DNA of 64,000 bases, from positions 33,522,089 to 33,586,088 of the forward strand of contig CM030362.1 of NCBI GenBank assembly GCA_017893485.1, read 5' to 3'. Positions 1 through 10,809 of this stretch are shown here, piece after piece. This DNA is from Hemerocallis citrina (Eukaryota; Streptophyta; Magnoliopsida; Asparagales; Asphodelaceae). The position numbers and the translations under genes were made by a program. The notes below the pieces were generated by a model. That model made no database searches. It was given only the letters and a program-made list of their open reading frames with translations, and was not told the origin of the DNA. Position 1 is the first letter of the stretch, and each line of letters starts with the position of its first letter.

Positions 1-250
1 ACTTGCCGAGCATTGAGCCACCTAGACTTGGCCTTTATTAGGCAGCTTTGTTGGAAAAAGCTAGGTGGGTGCTCGCAGTACTTGCCGAGCATCGAGCCTT
101 GAAGCATCGAGGGGCAGCTTTGTTGGAAAAAGCTAGGTAGGTGCTCGCAGTACTTGCCGAGCGTCGAGCCCTGAAGCCTTGAGGGGCAGCTTCGTTGGAA
201 AAAGCTAGGTGGGTGCTCGCAGTACTTGCCGAGCGTCGAGCCCCCCAGAC
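1..250. repeat. 72-bp tandem repeat, 3+ units, continues left
   Basis: ACTTGCCGAGC starts units at 1, 80, 152 and 224 (spacings 79, 72, 72), each ending GGTGCTCGCAGT. It is distinct from the 56-bp array but shares the GCCGAGCGTCG word with it, suggesting common origin. Confidence 0.85.
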
Positions 251-363
251 TTAGCCGTTATGAGGCTATCCCTCTTCCAGAAGTGTGGTTCGCTGTTTGG
301 TGTGTCTGAGGTGTTAGCCGAGCTTTGAGTGTGAGGGCCATGGGAATTCAGACGGCCTGTGGT

Positions 364-440
364 CCAATAGGGTGTGACACGTGGATATGATGATGTCATG
401 CTTTTCGCGGAATTCGAGGAGTCACCTCTCATGCTATATA
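364..440 (+). promoter_or_regulatory. Candidate promoter of the antisense ORF
   Basis: Within 80 bp on the plus strand: CCAAT (364-368), a G-box-type CACGTGG (378-384), a TGATGTCAT element (391-399) and TATATA (435-440), followed by a pyrimidine-rich leader. The order and spacing suit a plant RNA polymerase II promoter driving the plus-strand ORF. Inference only. Confidence 0.5.
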
Positions 441-721
441 TCCTCCACCCCTCCCTCATTTCTCGCATTTGCTTTCTTCTCTCAAGTTCCCGAATCTATC
501 TTTCTAGCGCATTTCAGTCACTAACGGCGAGTTTTCCGGTACCCCCCACCGTTCTTTGAACATGTTAGTTAATTTTATTTTTCGGTACGTCGCGGGCTCA
601 GTCGGGTTCGTCCACCACTACTTCGGGTCAGGACAAGGGTCCCTGTGCCTCCGACTCAACGTCATGGGAGTCAGAGACAAAGGTTTACGATGTCGCGCCT
701 TTACGTAGCAGAAGGCCCGTT

Positions 722-1339
722 GTGATAGAGTCGAGTGACTCGGAACGGGATGCACCCTTGGTCGAAGGTGAGGAGGAGGTCGAGGTGGTCGAGGAGGGTG
801 GAGAACAGATCGCAGTGGCTGAGGAGGGGGGAGAAGAAGAGGTCGAAGTGAATGAGGAAGAGCGCTTCGCAACGGCCGAGGAGGGTGAACTTGGAGGGGA
901 TAATAACTCGTCCGAGGATGACGACTTGGGCCCTTTGGCTATGCCGTCCCCCCTAAATGGTCCTCGAGTTCGACATAAGAAGACGAAGTGGGTTCATCCG
1001 GACAGCTCGGATGAGGAGGCTCCTTCGGTCAACCTTGAGGTCCCGTTTGAGGTCCAGTCGCGCTCCATCCGAATGTATTCGGACGATGTCAAGGAGTTGC
1101 TCCGGTACAGGGGAGGAGTTGACGAGGATGTGGAGGCTTCCTCAGCCGGTGGGCAGAAAATCGCTATGGATAGGGTGCCGACTGTCCTTACAGCGAACGA
1201 CCTCCCCGTCATCCGTGCGAATTACTTCATCGGTGAGGAGTATGAGCTGCTGATCCCCAGCCTCGGGATCCGTCTTACGGATGGACTGGCGCCTCACTTC
1301 TACATGTTCCCTGTTGATGCCTTCTGCTCTGGTGGTTAA
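722..1339 (+). CDS. Antisense ORF of Tat element with a Transposase_28-like domain
   Basis: Runs opposite to gag-pol. The given start is a GTG; the frame is open back to 569 through Ser/Thr-rich codons with no in-frame ATG, so the real start may need splicing or be lost. The N-terminal half is very acidic (runs of Glu, Val, Gly), followed by a basic patch (VRHKKTKW). The C-terminal block LTANDLPVIRANYFIGEEY..., ending VDAFCSGG, resembles the start of the plant 'putative gypsy type transposon' (Transposase_28) domain. The stop falls where that domain would continue, just before the 56-bp array, so the domain is truncated. Antisense extra ORFs in this position are known from Tat elements; their role is unknown. 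Confidence 0.65.
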   Translation: MIESSDSERDAPLVEGEEEVEVVEEGGEQIAVAEEGGEEEVEVNEEERFATAEEGELGGDNNSSEDDDLGPLAMPSPLNGPRVRHKKTKWVHPDSSDEEAPSVNLEVPFEVQSRSIRMYSDDVKELLRYRGGVDEDVEASSAGGQKIAMDRVPTVLTANDLPVIRANYFIGEEYELLIPSLGIRLTDGLAPHFYMFPVDAFCSGG

Positions 1340-1344
1340 TTCTG

Positions 1345-2395
1345 ATGGCCGGTCTTCACAAGCTCGTCCACGCTTGTGAGAAAGCTGGTGCCTTGCACGA
1401 GATATATGTCGAGCGTCCGGCGTCCATGCTTGTGAGAAAGCTGGTGCCTTGCTCGAGATACATGCCAAGCGTCGGGTGTCCAAGATTGTGCGAAAGCTGG
1501 TGCCTTGTTCGAGATACATGCCGAGCGTCGGGCATCCAAGTTCGTGCGAAAGCTGGTGCCTTACTCGAGATATATGCCGAGCGTCGGGCGTCCAAGCTTG
1601 TGCGAAAGCTGGTACCTTGCTCGAATCACTTGCCGAGCGTCGGGCATCCAAGCTTGTGTGAAAGCTGGTGCCCGAGCGTCGGGCATCCAAGCTTGTGCGA
1701 AAGCTGGTGCCTTGCTCGAGACACATGCCGAGCGTCGGGCGTCCAAGCTTGCGCGAAAGCTGGTACCTTGCTCGAGATACATGCTGAGCGTTGGATGTCC
1801 AAGCTTGTGAGAAAGCTGGTGCCTTGCTCGAGATACATGCCGAGCATCGGGCATCCATGCTTGTACGAAAGCTGGTGCCTTGTTCGAGACACATGCCGAG
1901 CGTCGGACACCCAAGCTTGTGTGAAAGCTGATGCCTTGCTCGAGACACATGCCGTGCATCGGGCGTCCAAGCTTGCGCGAAAGCTAGTGTCTTGCTCGAG
2001 ATACATGCCGAGCATCGGGCGTCCAAGCTTGTGAGAAAGCTGGTGCCTTGCTTGAGATACGTGTCGAGCGTCGGGCGTCCAAGCTTGTACGAAAGCTGGT
2101 TCCTTGCTCGCGACACATGCCGAGCGTCGGGCATCCAAGCTTGTGCGAAAGCTGGTGCCTTGCTAGAGATACATGCTGAGCGTCGGGCGTCCAAGCTTAT
2201 GAGAAAGCTGGTGCCTTGCTCGAGTCACATGCCGAGCGTCGGGTATCCAAGTTTGTGAGAAAGTTGGTGCCTTGCTCGAGTCATATTATATATGCCGAGC
2301 GTCGGACATCTAAGTTTGTGAAAAAGCTGGTGCCTTGCTCGAGACACATGCCGAGCGTTGGACGTCCAAGCTTGTGAGAATTTTGTGAGGAACTA
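1345..2395. repeat. 56-bp tandem minisatellite, about 18 units
   Basis: The marker CTGGTGCC recurs at 1385, 1441, 1497, 1553, 1609, 1665, 1704, 1760, 1816, 1872, 1928, 1984, 2040, 2096, 2152, 2208, 2264 and 2327. Spacing is 56 bp except one short unit (39 bp, 1665 to 1704) and one long unit (63 bp, near the end). Units differ by scattered substitutions. It lies between the integrase stop and the antisense ORF of the Tat element. Long ORFs through it on both strands are repeat artefacts. Confidence 0.95.
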
Positions 2396-2488
2396 GTGCG
2401 AACTCTGAACAAAACATACTGCCTTTATATCTTGGCCATTTGCTTACAAGTGAATTGGCGCATAACGCTTACAACAGTGGACTCTCCC

Positions 2489-4200
2489 TCACTTTCCTTG
2501 TTGAAATTTGATGAGGTGCTCTGCGTTCCACGACCTCTTAACCCTCTTGCCCCCTAGGCACTATTTTAAATTTCCTCCGATACGGCCGAAATTTCGTTTC
2601 GACTAGCTTGCCGATACGAAATCACCTATTTTAAACTCTACATCGTTTTGGACCGAAATGTGTAGATTTCAGCCGAAATTACCAAAATATTGTTCGAAAT
2701 ATTGCCGAAATTGGCGAAATATCAGCCGAAATCGACACGTTATTGTGAATATATTTAAAAAATTTATTTAACTTTTTGCATGTCTTTCGATATATGACCT
2801 TAAGCTAAAATAATGTGAGGATTTTGTATCGCTATTGTTTGTATATATACAAAGTCGAGTAAGTTTATTAACAAATACATTTTTCCTAATCAATGCAAAT
2901 TCAATTTAGTTATATACTTATATTACATTCTCTTCTATATTATTGTTAAATTATGCAAAGATTTATCGTAATTGATTCATATTATTAATTACATTATACA
3001 ATATTTTATATGATAAATGACATGTAGGACATATAATATCTTATTTAGTAACAAAAAAATATATTTCTTGAGTATAGAAAATGAACATCCGATATGATCA
3101 CATTTTTCCGAATTCTCCTCCGATATCTCCGATACGAGACGAAACACCCCTTACCGAGATGAGTCCAAATCCGAGATTTAAAACCATGCCCCCAGGTCTT
3201 CGAGGTGGTACGTGCCTGGACGTACCACTCGGGAGACCTTATACGGGGCCTCCCGATTGGGGGCGAGCTTGCCTTTGGTGGTGGGCTGGGAGATTGCTAG
3301 CTTTCGTAGCATGAGGTCCCGTTCCTTGATGTTGGTCGGGCGAACTTTCTTGTTGTAGAGCCTCTCTACCTTTTGTTGGTAGATGACTCGTCGGATGCTG
3401 GATCTTTCCCGTACCTCGTCGACGAGGTCCAGGTTGGCCTTGAGGTCACCTGAGTTTGATTCTTCGTTGAAGCCCATGTGTCTCGGCGATGGGAGGCCGA
3501 CTTCTAGAGGGATGATCGCCTTGGTCCCATATGTCAGATTGAAAGGGGACTCGCTAGTCAGAATTCTCTTGGTAGTCCGATGTGACCAGAGGACACTTGA
3601 CAACTCCTCGATCCACAGACCCTTGAGCGATTGGTCCAGTCGCATTTTCAGACCGTCCAGAATTTGACGGTTGGTGTTTTCGGCTTTGCCGTTCAATTGG
3701 GGATGAGAGATTGATGAGAAGCGCTGCTGAATGCCGAGGTCGTCACAAAACTTTCGAAAACTTTTGCCTGTGAACTGGGTTCCGTTATCGGTGATTAGCA
3801 CGTGCGGGATCCCGAATCGGCAGACTACGTGTTTCCAGAAGAATTGTTGAGCCTGATGCTCGGTGATCGTAGCCAGGGGCTCCGCTTCTACCCATTTGGT
3901 GAAGTAGTCAATGGCCATGATGAGGAATCGCTTTGGCCGGTCGTTTGTGGAAAGGGGCCGACCAGGTCCATTCCCCACATGGCGAAGGGAGTAGGACTGG
4001 TGAGTGACTTCAGCTCAACTCGGGGTGTGGTTGACGGGGGAGAACCTTTGGCAGGGGCCGCAGCTTCGGACGAGGTTTTTAGCATCTCGCAGCATAGTTG
4101 TCCAGTAGTAGCCGTGGTTTAGTGCTTTTCGAGCCAGCGACCTGCTGCCCATATGACATCCCCCGATTACTTCGTGTAGTTCTTCCAAGGCGTATTTAGC
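2489..4200 (-). pseudogene. Tat integrase, interrupted by a 632-bp insertion
   Basis: N-terminal zinc-finger region at about 4200-4040 (LHEVIGGCHMG, then CGPCQ). Core at about 4000-3500 with MWGMDLVGPFP, TDNGTQF and a SHPQLNGKAE block, so the D, D and E positions are visible. C-terminal domain runs to TYHLEDL at about 3195, is cut by an insertion at 2555-3186, and resumes at 2554 with KRVKRSWNAEHLIKF, ending at a TGA at 2489-2491. A frameshift also separates the zinc finger from the core. Confidence 0.88.
2555..3186. mobile_element. hAT-like non-autonomous element (MITE) inside the integrase
   Basis: An AT-rich 632-bp insert flanked by TGCCCCC at 2548-2554 and 3187-3193, a 7-bp exact (8-bp imperfect) target duplication. 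Ends start TAGGCACTATTTTAAAT and finish ATTTAAAACCA, an imperfect terminal inverted repeat centred on TTTTAAAT. The interior near both ends is rich in GCCGAAATT and CTCCGATA motifs. No coding capacity. Confidence 0.68.
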
Positions 4201-4211
4201 CTCGTATGGTG

Positions 4212-5345
4212 TTAGGCATCGGAGATAGGGTCTTCCGTCTGACTTGGTGTAGGAGTGTTTGAAGAGCCGTTCTCAATTAAGGTGAATATTTCGGACCGCA
4301 CCCGAATACTTCTTGCTGAGGCCTGGTCCTGGGGCAGCTCGCCAGTTGTTAGGAATTTGTGTATGAGGCTCATCCATGTCTCAGTGGAATCATTGTTGGC
4401 GAGGCAGAAGCCTTCAGGCTCTTCAATGGTCGGTTTGAGAAGGACCTCGACTAGGACGGTGCGGTCTAATCCTTTGAGGGAAGATGACGTGAGTTTAGAT
4501 AAGGAGTCGGCGTGACAGTTTTGTTCTCTTGGAATCAGTCGCACATCCGCCCGTGCGAAGAGCTGCAGGAGCTGCTTCGCACGTGCCAAGTACTGGGTCA
4601 TTCGGTGATCACGGGCCTCGTACTCGCCCGTGATCTGATTGACCACGAGTTGGGAGTCACTAAAGACTCATATTTGTCTCGCCCTTGCCCTGTAGGCCAG
4701 GGTAAGGCCGGCGATCAGAGCCTCATATTCTGCCTCATTGTTTGTGGCTAGGAAGTTGAGCCGAAGAGAGTACTGGAGGACGAAGTCATCGGGGCCTCTG
4801 AGGATGACGCACGCACCGCTCCCTTCCATGCGGGACAAATCGTGGACATAGATGTCCCAGGCCGGGGAGTCCTGCATTTTCGAGGACTCGGGGATGGTGC
4901 ATTCGGTGATAAATTCCGCGAGAGCTTGGCCCTTGATTGCTGTCCGAGGATGGTAGCTGATATCGTGCTGGCTGAGCCCGATTGACCACTTGATGAGGCG
5001 GTCGGAATTTTCGGGCTTGTCAAGGACTGTCTTGAGAGGCTGATCTGTGAGGACGTGGACGGAGTGGGTTTGAAAGTAGGGTCGGAGTTTCCGCGCTGCC
5101 ATTACCAGTGCATAGGCGATTTTCTCCGTCCTCGGGTATCTGACCTCCGCATCGTGCAGGACCTTGCTAACATAGTAGAGGGGCCTTTGCGACCCATCCT
5201 CCTTCTTGACCAAGACGACACTGAGCACGTGTTCAGTGGCGGCCAGGTATAGGAATAGGGGCTCGCCTGGCTCTGGCTTGCTGAGGAGCGGTGGGTTAGC
5301 GAGGTGTGCCTTCAGCTGGTCGAATGCTTCCTGCTGGGAAGTCAC
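4212..5345 (-). pseudogene. Tat dual RNase H (RNH plus archaeal-type aRNH)
   Basis: First domain at 5345 to about 4900: [44 protein letters not shown] and [18 protein letters not shown]. Second domain at about 4870 to 4500: DLSRMEGSGACVILRGPD, LATNNEAEYEALIAGL and IPREQNCHADSLSKL. An in-frame TGA near 4666 breaks the second domain. A matching pair occurs in the second Tat element at 48.8 to 49.6 kb. Confidence 0.9.
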
Positions 5346-5494
5346 CCACTCGAAGCTTTTTGCCCGCCTGAGGACTTTGAAGAATGGAGACGAATTTTCT
5401 CCAGATTTGGAGTGGAAACGGCCGATGGCCGCCAGCTGCCCGTGAGCCTTTGCACTTCCTTGGTATTTCTTGGAGGGGCCAGATCGAGAATGGC

Positions 5495-6290
5495 TTAAAT
5501 CTTTTCAGGATTCGCTTCGATGCCGCGGTGGCTCACAACGAATCCGAGGAACTTCTCCGAGGAGACACCGAAGGCGCACTTGGAGGGATTGAGCCTCATA
5601 TTGTGAGATCGGAGGACCCCGAAAGCTTCTTCGAGGTCGGCTACATGATCTTGGCCTGAGCGGCTTTTGACGAGCATATCGTCAACATACACCTCTATGT
5701 TTCGCCCGATCTAGTCCTTAAAATCCGGTTGACGAGCCTTTGATAAGTGGTCCCGACGTTCTTCAGCCCGAAGGGCATGACCCGGTAACAGTAAAGGCCT
5801 TGGTCGGTTCCGAAGGCTGTTTTTGGTATGTCTGGGGGGAACATTCTTATCTGGTTATAGTTTGAAAAGGCATCCATGAAGCTAGGCAGTTCGTGCCCCG
5901 TTGTCGTATCATAAGGGCGTCGATACTCGGGAGCGGAAATGGATCTTTCGGACACGCCTTGTTGAGGTCTGTGAAATCAATGTAGATTCTCCATGTTCCG
6001 CTCGCCTTTTTTACCATTGCCACATTAGCCAGCTACTCTGGGTAGCTGACCTCCTGAATGAATTGTGCCGAGAGGAGTTTCCCAACTTCCTCCCTGACAG
6101 CCATTTGTTGGTCGGGGGCGAACTTACGCCTCTTCTGTTGGACTGGCTTTAAGTCCGGACGAACGCTTAGCCAGTTCATTATGATGTCTTCAAAGATTCC
6201 CGGCATATCGGATGGCGTCCATGCGAAGAGGTCGGAGTTCCGGCGAATGCACTTAATGATTGTTCGCTTTAGATCTGGGGTCAAGGATAG
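5495..6290 (-). pseudogene. Tat reverse transcriptase, frameshifted
   Basis: Minus-strand fragments in order: the pre-RT block ([13 protein letters not shown], 6284-6033), the [12 protein letters not shown] region, an [17 protein letters not shown] block, the [19 protein letters not shown] block (5955-5695) and the YVDDMLVKS catalytic motif (5692-5495). Frames change at about 6035, 5930 and 5695, so no continuous protein is possible. Confidence 0.9.
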
Positions 6291-6382
6291 GCTAACCCGG
6301 AACCACTTGGACGCTTAATCCTCGGAAAAAAGGACCTCCTCAAGTACATCTACGGGTTCCGATCCTCGCTCGGAATGGAGTT

Positions 6383-7060
6383 CTACAGCATCAAGAGGAA
6401 AGACGCCGCCCCCCACGCGGTTATGTAGCACGAACGTGCCGACTCCTGATTGCCTCGGACAACACCCACCCCGTGGTCGGTGGAAAACTTGAGCTTTAAG
6501 TGGTAGGAGGATGGAACCGCCTGGAAGGTGCAAAGGCCGGGTCTGCCGAGGATGGCGTTATAGGCGGTCTTGACATTGACCACCATGAAATCCATCACTT
6601 CTGTCCTGAGGGTCGGGGCCGTGCCGACCGTTACGTCAAGTGTGACAATACCCTTGATCTGGACGGGGACGCCAGAAAATCCATTGAGCGTGTACCCTAC
6701 TGGTTTCAACCTTTCGCGGGAGAGTCTGAGGCTTTCAAAGGCGGCCAGGAAGAGGATGTTGACCGAGCTACCGTTGTCTACGTGGATACGCCGTAGCTCG
6801 TGGTTGGCCATGCCGAGGCTGATGATCAGAGTATCGCAATGCGGGAGTCGGACGCCCTCCAGGTCTTCTCCTGAGAAGGAGACAGTCTTTTGCTGAATCC
6901 TAGAGGGGGGTTGGTCGTGGACCAAGCTTACCTCCCGTAAGAAGGCCTTGCGGGACGTTTTGGAATCTCCTCCCATGGGTCCGCCGTGGACACAGAGTTG
7001 GATGGCCTGTCCCCTCGTCTCTTCGAGCTCGGGATCTCGGTCGTGTCGCTTGCTGACCAT
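6383..7060 (-). pseudogene. Tat protease region
   Basis: A 225-codon minus-strand frame. Key block is [13 protein letters not shown], the retropepsin active site in which the residue after Asp is Asn; the same DNGSS occurs in the second Tat copy, so this is a lineage feature rather than decay. It is followed by ILGRPGLCTF, the downstream ILGRP motif of gypsy proteases. The frame is lost at about 6383 before RT. Confidence 0.85.
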
Positions 7061-8544
7061 TCAAGGAGGAGGCGAAGGCCACAGATTCCTTTGGTCCCTC
7101 CGGTTCCTCGGGTTAGTTCGGGTGAATTCCCTCAGGTACCCTCGATGGATGAGGGCCTTTATCTCGTCTTTAAGGGCACGGCAGTTGTCTGTCTCATGGC
7201 CATGGTCCCGGTGAAACCGGCAGTAGAACCTATGGTCCCGTTTTTTGTTTTTGCTCGGTCGGGGAGGGAGTCGGACGATCCCTTTGTCCCCGATTTCTAA
7301 GAGGACGGCTGAGACATTCTTGGTCAGCGGAGTATATCTTTCAAAACGGGGGACTGGAGGAGGCCTCTTCAGACCAGACGCGTTTTTAATGGCCTTTTTG
7401 GCGGGCTCGGCGTCGTCCGCTTTTCGTTTCCCTTTGGCCCTAGCTTCCTTGTTGCCCTCGGGGTGTAGAGCTTCTTTCTCAACCCTATTGAGAAGGTCGG
7501 GGAAGTCGAGGGGTGGTTTCTTGGCTAAGGAGGCCTTCAGTTGTCCGTGGCGAACATTGTGCCGAAAGGCGGTGGAAGCGACGCCCGCATCGAGGGAGGA
7601 GATTGACCTCGCCTCGGCGGTGAACCTCCGAACAAACTCGCAGAGTGCTTTCCCTTCCTTTTGCCTGAGGTCCAGAAGGGACACACTCGTCTTCTCGACC
7701 TTTCTGCTGGTCACGAAGTGGGCAAGAAAGCTTGCTTCTAGCTGGTCGAACGAGAAGACCGAGTCGGGGGTGACCTTTGAGAATCATTCCCGAGCTGGGC
7801 CACGCAGGGTGGCAGGAAAGGCGTGGCATAGGAGAGGATCCGAGGCGCTGTGAATCAGCATGAGGGTTTTGAACCCTTCATGTGATCAGCGGGATCACCC
7901 TCGCCGTTGTATGCCTCAAATTGGGGAGGCCTGAAATTTTTGGGGATTTCAGCTTCCAAGATTTGGGTGGAGAATGGTGGTCGGTTCGGCCTATATCCTT
8001 GGCTTGGCATCGGCCCGCAGTCGCCTAGATGGGCGAGGCGGTTCTCCATTTCCCGGAGGCGACGAAGGACAACGTCCTCCTGTTCTAGTGGGCGGGTTGA
8101 TCCGTGGGATTCGCTGCCCCGGGCTTCTGACTGAGGGTATGAGTTGTCCCTCGCCTCGACTCTAGGTCCGCCTCGGATTGCCTGGAGGACCTCATTCCTG
8201 AAGTTTTGGAACTTGGCCCTCGTGACTGGGGCCTGCTCCGCAGGGCCACACGAGGGGGGAGGTCCCTGGGGTGAGCGGCTGTGCCTTGGTTCCCCTTCTA
8301 GGGTCGGCTGTCCACCATGGTTCGGGACCGAGTTGAAAGTGGCCCCTCCTCGTGTTTGGCTGGCCTGCCGATTCTGTACGACGCGTCGCAGATCAGTCGC
8401 AACTGAGTGTGAAATGCCTGGTTCGGGTCCGGCTACGCCGTTGGTTCGCGGTTGGTTAGAGCCCTGGGCGTCCGCGCTGCTGTAGAGGGGAGGAGGGTCC
8501 GGATGACGTCCGGAGGTGACGGTCCTTCTGACTTTGGGAGCCAT
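7061..8544 (-). pseudogene. Tat gag (capsid/nucleocapsid), frameshifted
   Basis: The ORF opens with ATG at 8544, Pro/Gly/Ser/Arg-rich, and runs to about 7855, where the frame shifts near a TTTTGAACCC tract. The capsid part then continues on minus-strand frames (REWFS-like region, then LLDLRQKEG, RRFTAEARSISSLD) down to 7061. A stop interrupts the capsid near 7785. The C-terminal [19 protein letters not shown] block is the Cys/His nucleocapsid motif typical of Tat gag. Shares many blocks with the gag of the second Tat element at 45 to 46.5 kb. Confidence 0.85.
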
Positions 8545-8611
8545 GAAAGAGCTTGGATTCGAGATGACATCCTAGGTTGGGATCGGACCGGTGTCGGTGA
8601 CATAGTGAATT

Positions 8612-8630
8612 CCCACAGATGGCGCCTACA
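8612..8630 (-). other. Primer-binding region of Tat element A
   Basis: Minus-strand reading is GTAGGCGCCATCTGTGGGA, the GGCGCC...GTGGGA form common in plant Tat elements. It abuts the LTR and lies about 70 bp upstream of the gag ATG. The equivalent site in the second Tat element is at 44855-44872. Confidence 0.7.
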
Positions 8631-9116
8631 TGATGCTGCTTGTTCTTGGGTGTGGGGGGCAAGAGGTGTGAGTACTTGTAATTTGTGAAGCGGAAGACAC
8701 GACACTGACGTTGGTCTGATCCCTGGTTGTAGGACCGGCTCGGGAGTAGCACGAGATAGGTTGAGGCTCGTAGCTCGGCTCGGATGTTGGGAGCTTGGCT
8801 CGGATCTTCGGACCTGCACGATGCCTAGAAACCCCCCGAGAGTTTCCAGAGACAGGCCCTCCGACGATTTAGTCAGTCACTTGGAAGCAACGGTTCAGGT
8901 GTAGAAAGATTGATTACCTTTGAAAGTGAGGAGGAGGTCTGGTATTTATAGGCAAGGGCAAACGAGTCTGAAATCCTGACGGGCCGGGTTGGACCGGTTT
9001 GCCCATGGGCCTGAGCTGGTTGAAGCCCGTTGGGTTTGTTTGATCTGATGATCACAGGAGCAGAATTCGAGGAGATTTGAGGGCCCAGTTGGGGCCACGT
9101 AATTTATACCATATCA
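8631..9116 (-). repeat. 5' LTR of Tat element A
   Basis: Bounded by TG at 8631 and CA at 9116 and placed directly outside the primer-binding region. On the minus strand it starts TGATATGG and carries a CCTATAAATACC TATA box near 8945. Its layout resembles the LTR at 44397-44852 (TATA box, then a GTCGGAGGG-type block). The partner LTR is not in the window, so boundaries rest on motif and position. Confidence 0.72.
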
Positions 9117-9222
9117 GTTAATGGTTGGAAAATGAAGTGCGTTACTATTTAGTTTTTGTAAGTGTTGGCATTATATAAGGAAAATGAACATGATTTAGCC
9201 TATATTTATGAAATGTTATTAT

Positions 9223-9759
9223 TGTAGTGCCAAAAACGGTCACAAAGACCCGATGAAGCAAAAAAAAAGATTACACACAAACGCAAGATCTCACAAATAC
9301 AAGAACAAAACGATATACAGGGATAACCAATACTTCTTAATCAAGAAATGCAAAGGTACAAAGAGAATTCTCTGTTATCTCTCTCACACCTTTGAAGGCA
9401 TTCGACATCACTTAAATCTGAGGATTTACATCTATATTTTTAACCCTAAGTAAACCCAAAAAGATAAACACAAAGTAGGCCCAAATTTATCCGAACCCGC
9501 GATCCGCTATTGTAACCTGCTCACCTTTGCGTTCGATTGCGTAGGAAGGCGGTCGACTGCAATGAGACTCTGGTTAGTTAGAGAGCACCTCAATCAACTG
9601 TTTTTCTCGAGGTCGACTGCATTCTTCGGCAGAATTGACAGTGAGTGCAACCTGTTTTGCTGTGCTCCTTCTTGCTGTTGTGCCTATGTCACTTCCCGCT
9701 TTGTGTCTTCACTTTACTCAAACCATTGTGCTTGTGTATTGAATCCACAAATTCTAACA
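9223..9759 (-). repeat. 3' LTR of copia remnant A
   Basis: TGTAGTGCC to CTAACA, 537 bp. Clearly aligns with 12323-12851, including CACAAACGCAAGATCTCACA, AAGTAAACCCAAAAAGATAA and the GGTCGACTGCA words. The two LTRs differ by many substitutions and small indels, so the insertion is old. Confidence 0.9.
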
Positions 9760-10107
9760 ATCTTCCACTTGGACCAAATACATAAAACTTCAAAAAGTTT
9801 ACATTTTTTCTTCACCCCCCCCCCCCCCCCTCCACCATTGGAGGGCACAAACACCCCCCATCAACTTATGAAGGACGTGGGCCACCATCAGGGCACGAAT
9901 AATGAAGAAACTCTTTTTCCTTTTCACCGTGTCGGATTTCGTGTTGCTAGACTCCAATTCGCAATCTCCATCAAAATCGGACATGGTACAAAACTTATAA
10001 AGGCGAAGACACTCTGTACTCAAAGTCTCCATGGAGGACATCTCCATAGTATTCGCAGACTGCAAAACATCATTCACAGCCTCACTACGACTAAAGCAGG
10101 TAACATG
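9760..10107. other. Copia interior with 14-bp C run
   Basis: Holds the minus-strand purine tract next to the LTR, then a run of cytosines near 9817-9830. A 109-codon minus-strand frame covers it but has no recognised domain; it is probably unmatched copia interior. Confidence 0.5.
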
Positions 10108-10808
10108 CCATGTTTGGGTCGGACTCACATAAGCCCGAGCCAGAATTCTAAAATTGGGCCCAAGCCTAGCCCGATTTATCTTCGGGCTTAAAATATTGGG
10201 CCTGAGCCCGGGTTTGATTAAACCCGAAAAAAGGGGTCGGGCTTAGGCCCAAACTAATTATGCACTTTTAATGTATAATTTTCTAATATTAATATAGCAA
10301 CATCTATAATATTTCTTCAAAAATAAAAACATCTTGAGTAGTGAGTACTACATGATTAAAAAATCATATTGATTAATTTTTGTAAAATTATATAATTTTG
10401 TTTATTTATATTCTAATAATTTATTTATAAGGCATCAATTTTCTTTATATAAACTATAATACTTGTTGCAACTTGTACAAATGAATGTCTATTAGAAAAA
10501 AATACGAATGAATAAACATAATTTTAAAAATTAATCATGACTATACATAATATTAACATACATTTTCTTATGCTTATGTGTGTGTGTATATATATATATA
10601 TATGTAATCATATGTATGCATGAACATGTAGATGCACAAATTTGGTCCGGGCCCATCGGGCCTAGATAGTATGGCCTAAATTTTGTTCGAGACTGAAAAG
10701 TGAGTCCGAGCCCGAGCCCAACCCTAATTGATAAATGATTAGCCCAAACTCTCAAATAATCGGGTCGCACCTAGTCGTGCCCGAATTGGGTTCAGGCCAA
10801 TTGCCATC
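10108..10808. mobile_element. Candidate hAT-like insertion inside the copia remnant
   Basis: About 700 bp whose ends are rich in GGCCCGAGCCC-type words on both strands (10130-10250 and 10640-10800) around an AT-rich centre with a TA run near 10588. Flanks TAACATG and TAACTATG look like an imperfect 8-bp duplication. Ends carry CATGCCATG and GCCATCCT, consistent with a GGATGGCA-type hAT terminus. Boundaries approximate. Confidence 0.5.
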
Positions 10809-10809
10809 C

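Larger units (their letters stand above)
1..9116 (-). mobile_element. Ty3/gypsy Tat-lineage LTR retrotransposon, degenerate, left end outside window
   Basis: Read on the minus strand: LTR (8631-9116), primer-binding region, gag, protease, RT with YVDD, RNase H, a second archaeal-type RNase H, integrase, a tandem-repeat region and an antisense ORF. Two RNase H domains in tandem are the hallmark of the Tat lineage (Ogre, Retand, Grande and relatives). Every protein region has frameshifts or stops, so it is dead. The 3' LTR must lie left of base 1. It sits in antisense to the AAE gene, presumably in an upstream intron. Confidence 0.9.

Noticed and set aside
1142..2194. 350-codon minus-strand ORF and several overlapping ORFs on both strands
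   Set aside because: They run through the 56-bp array; because 56 is not a multiple of 3 all frames read similar repeat peptides (QAWTPDARHVSRARHQLSHK). No domain; not a gene.
1345..2395. CRISPR-like array
   Set aside because: Repeats are contiguous with no unique spacers, in a plant retrotransposon. It is a minisatellite.
9190..9760. PolIII or RNA gene in the repeated block
   Set aside because: It is explained completely as a copia LTR with partner, primer site and purine tract; no tRNA-like fold found anywhere in the window.
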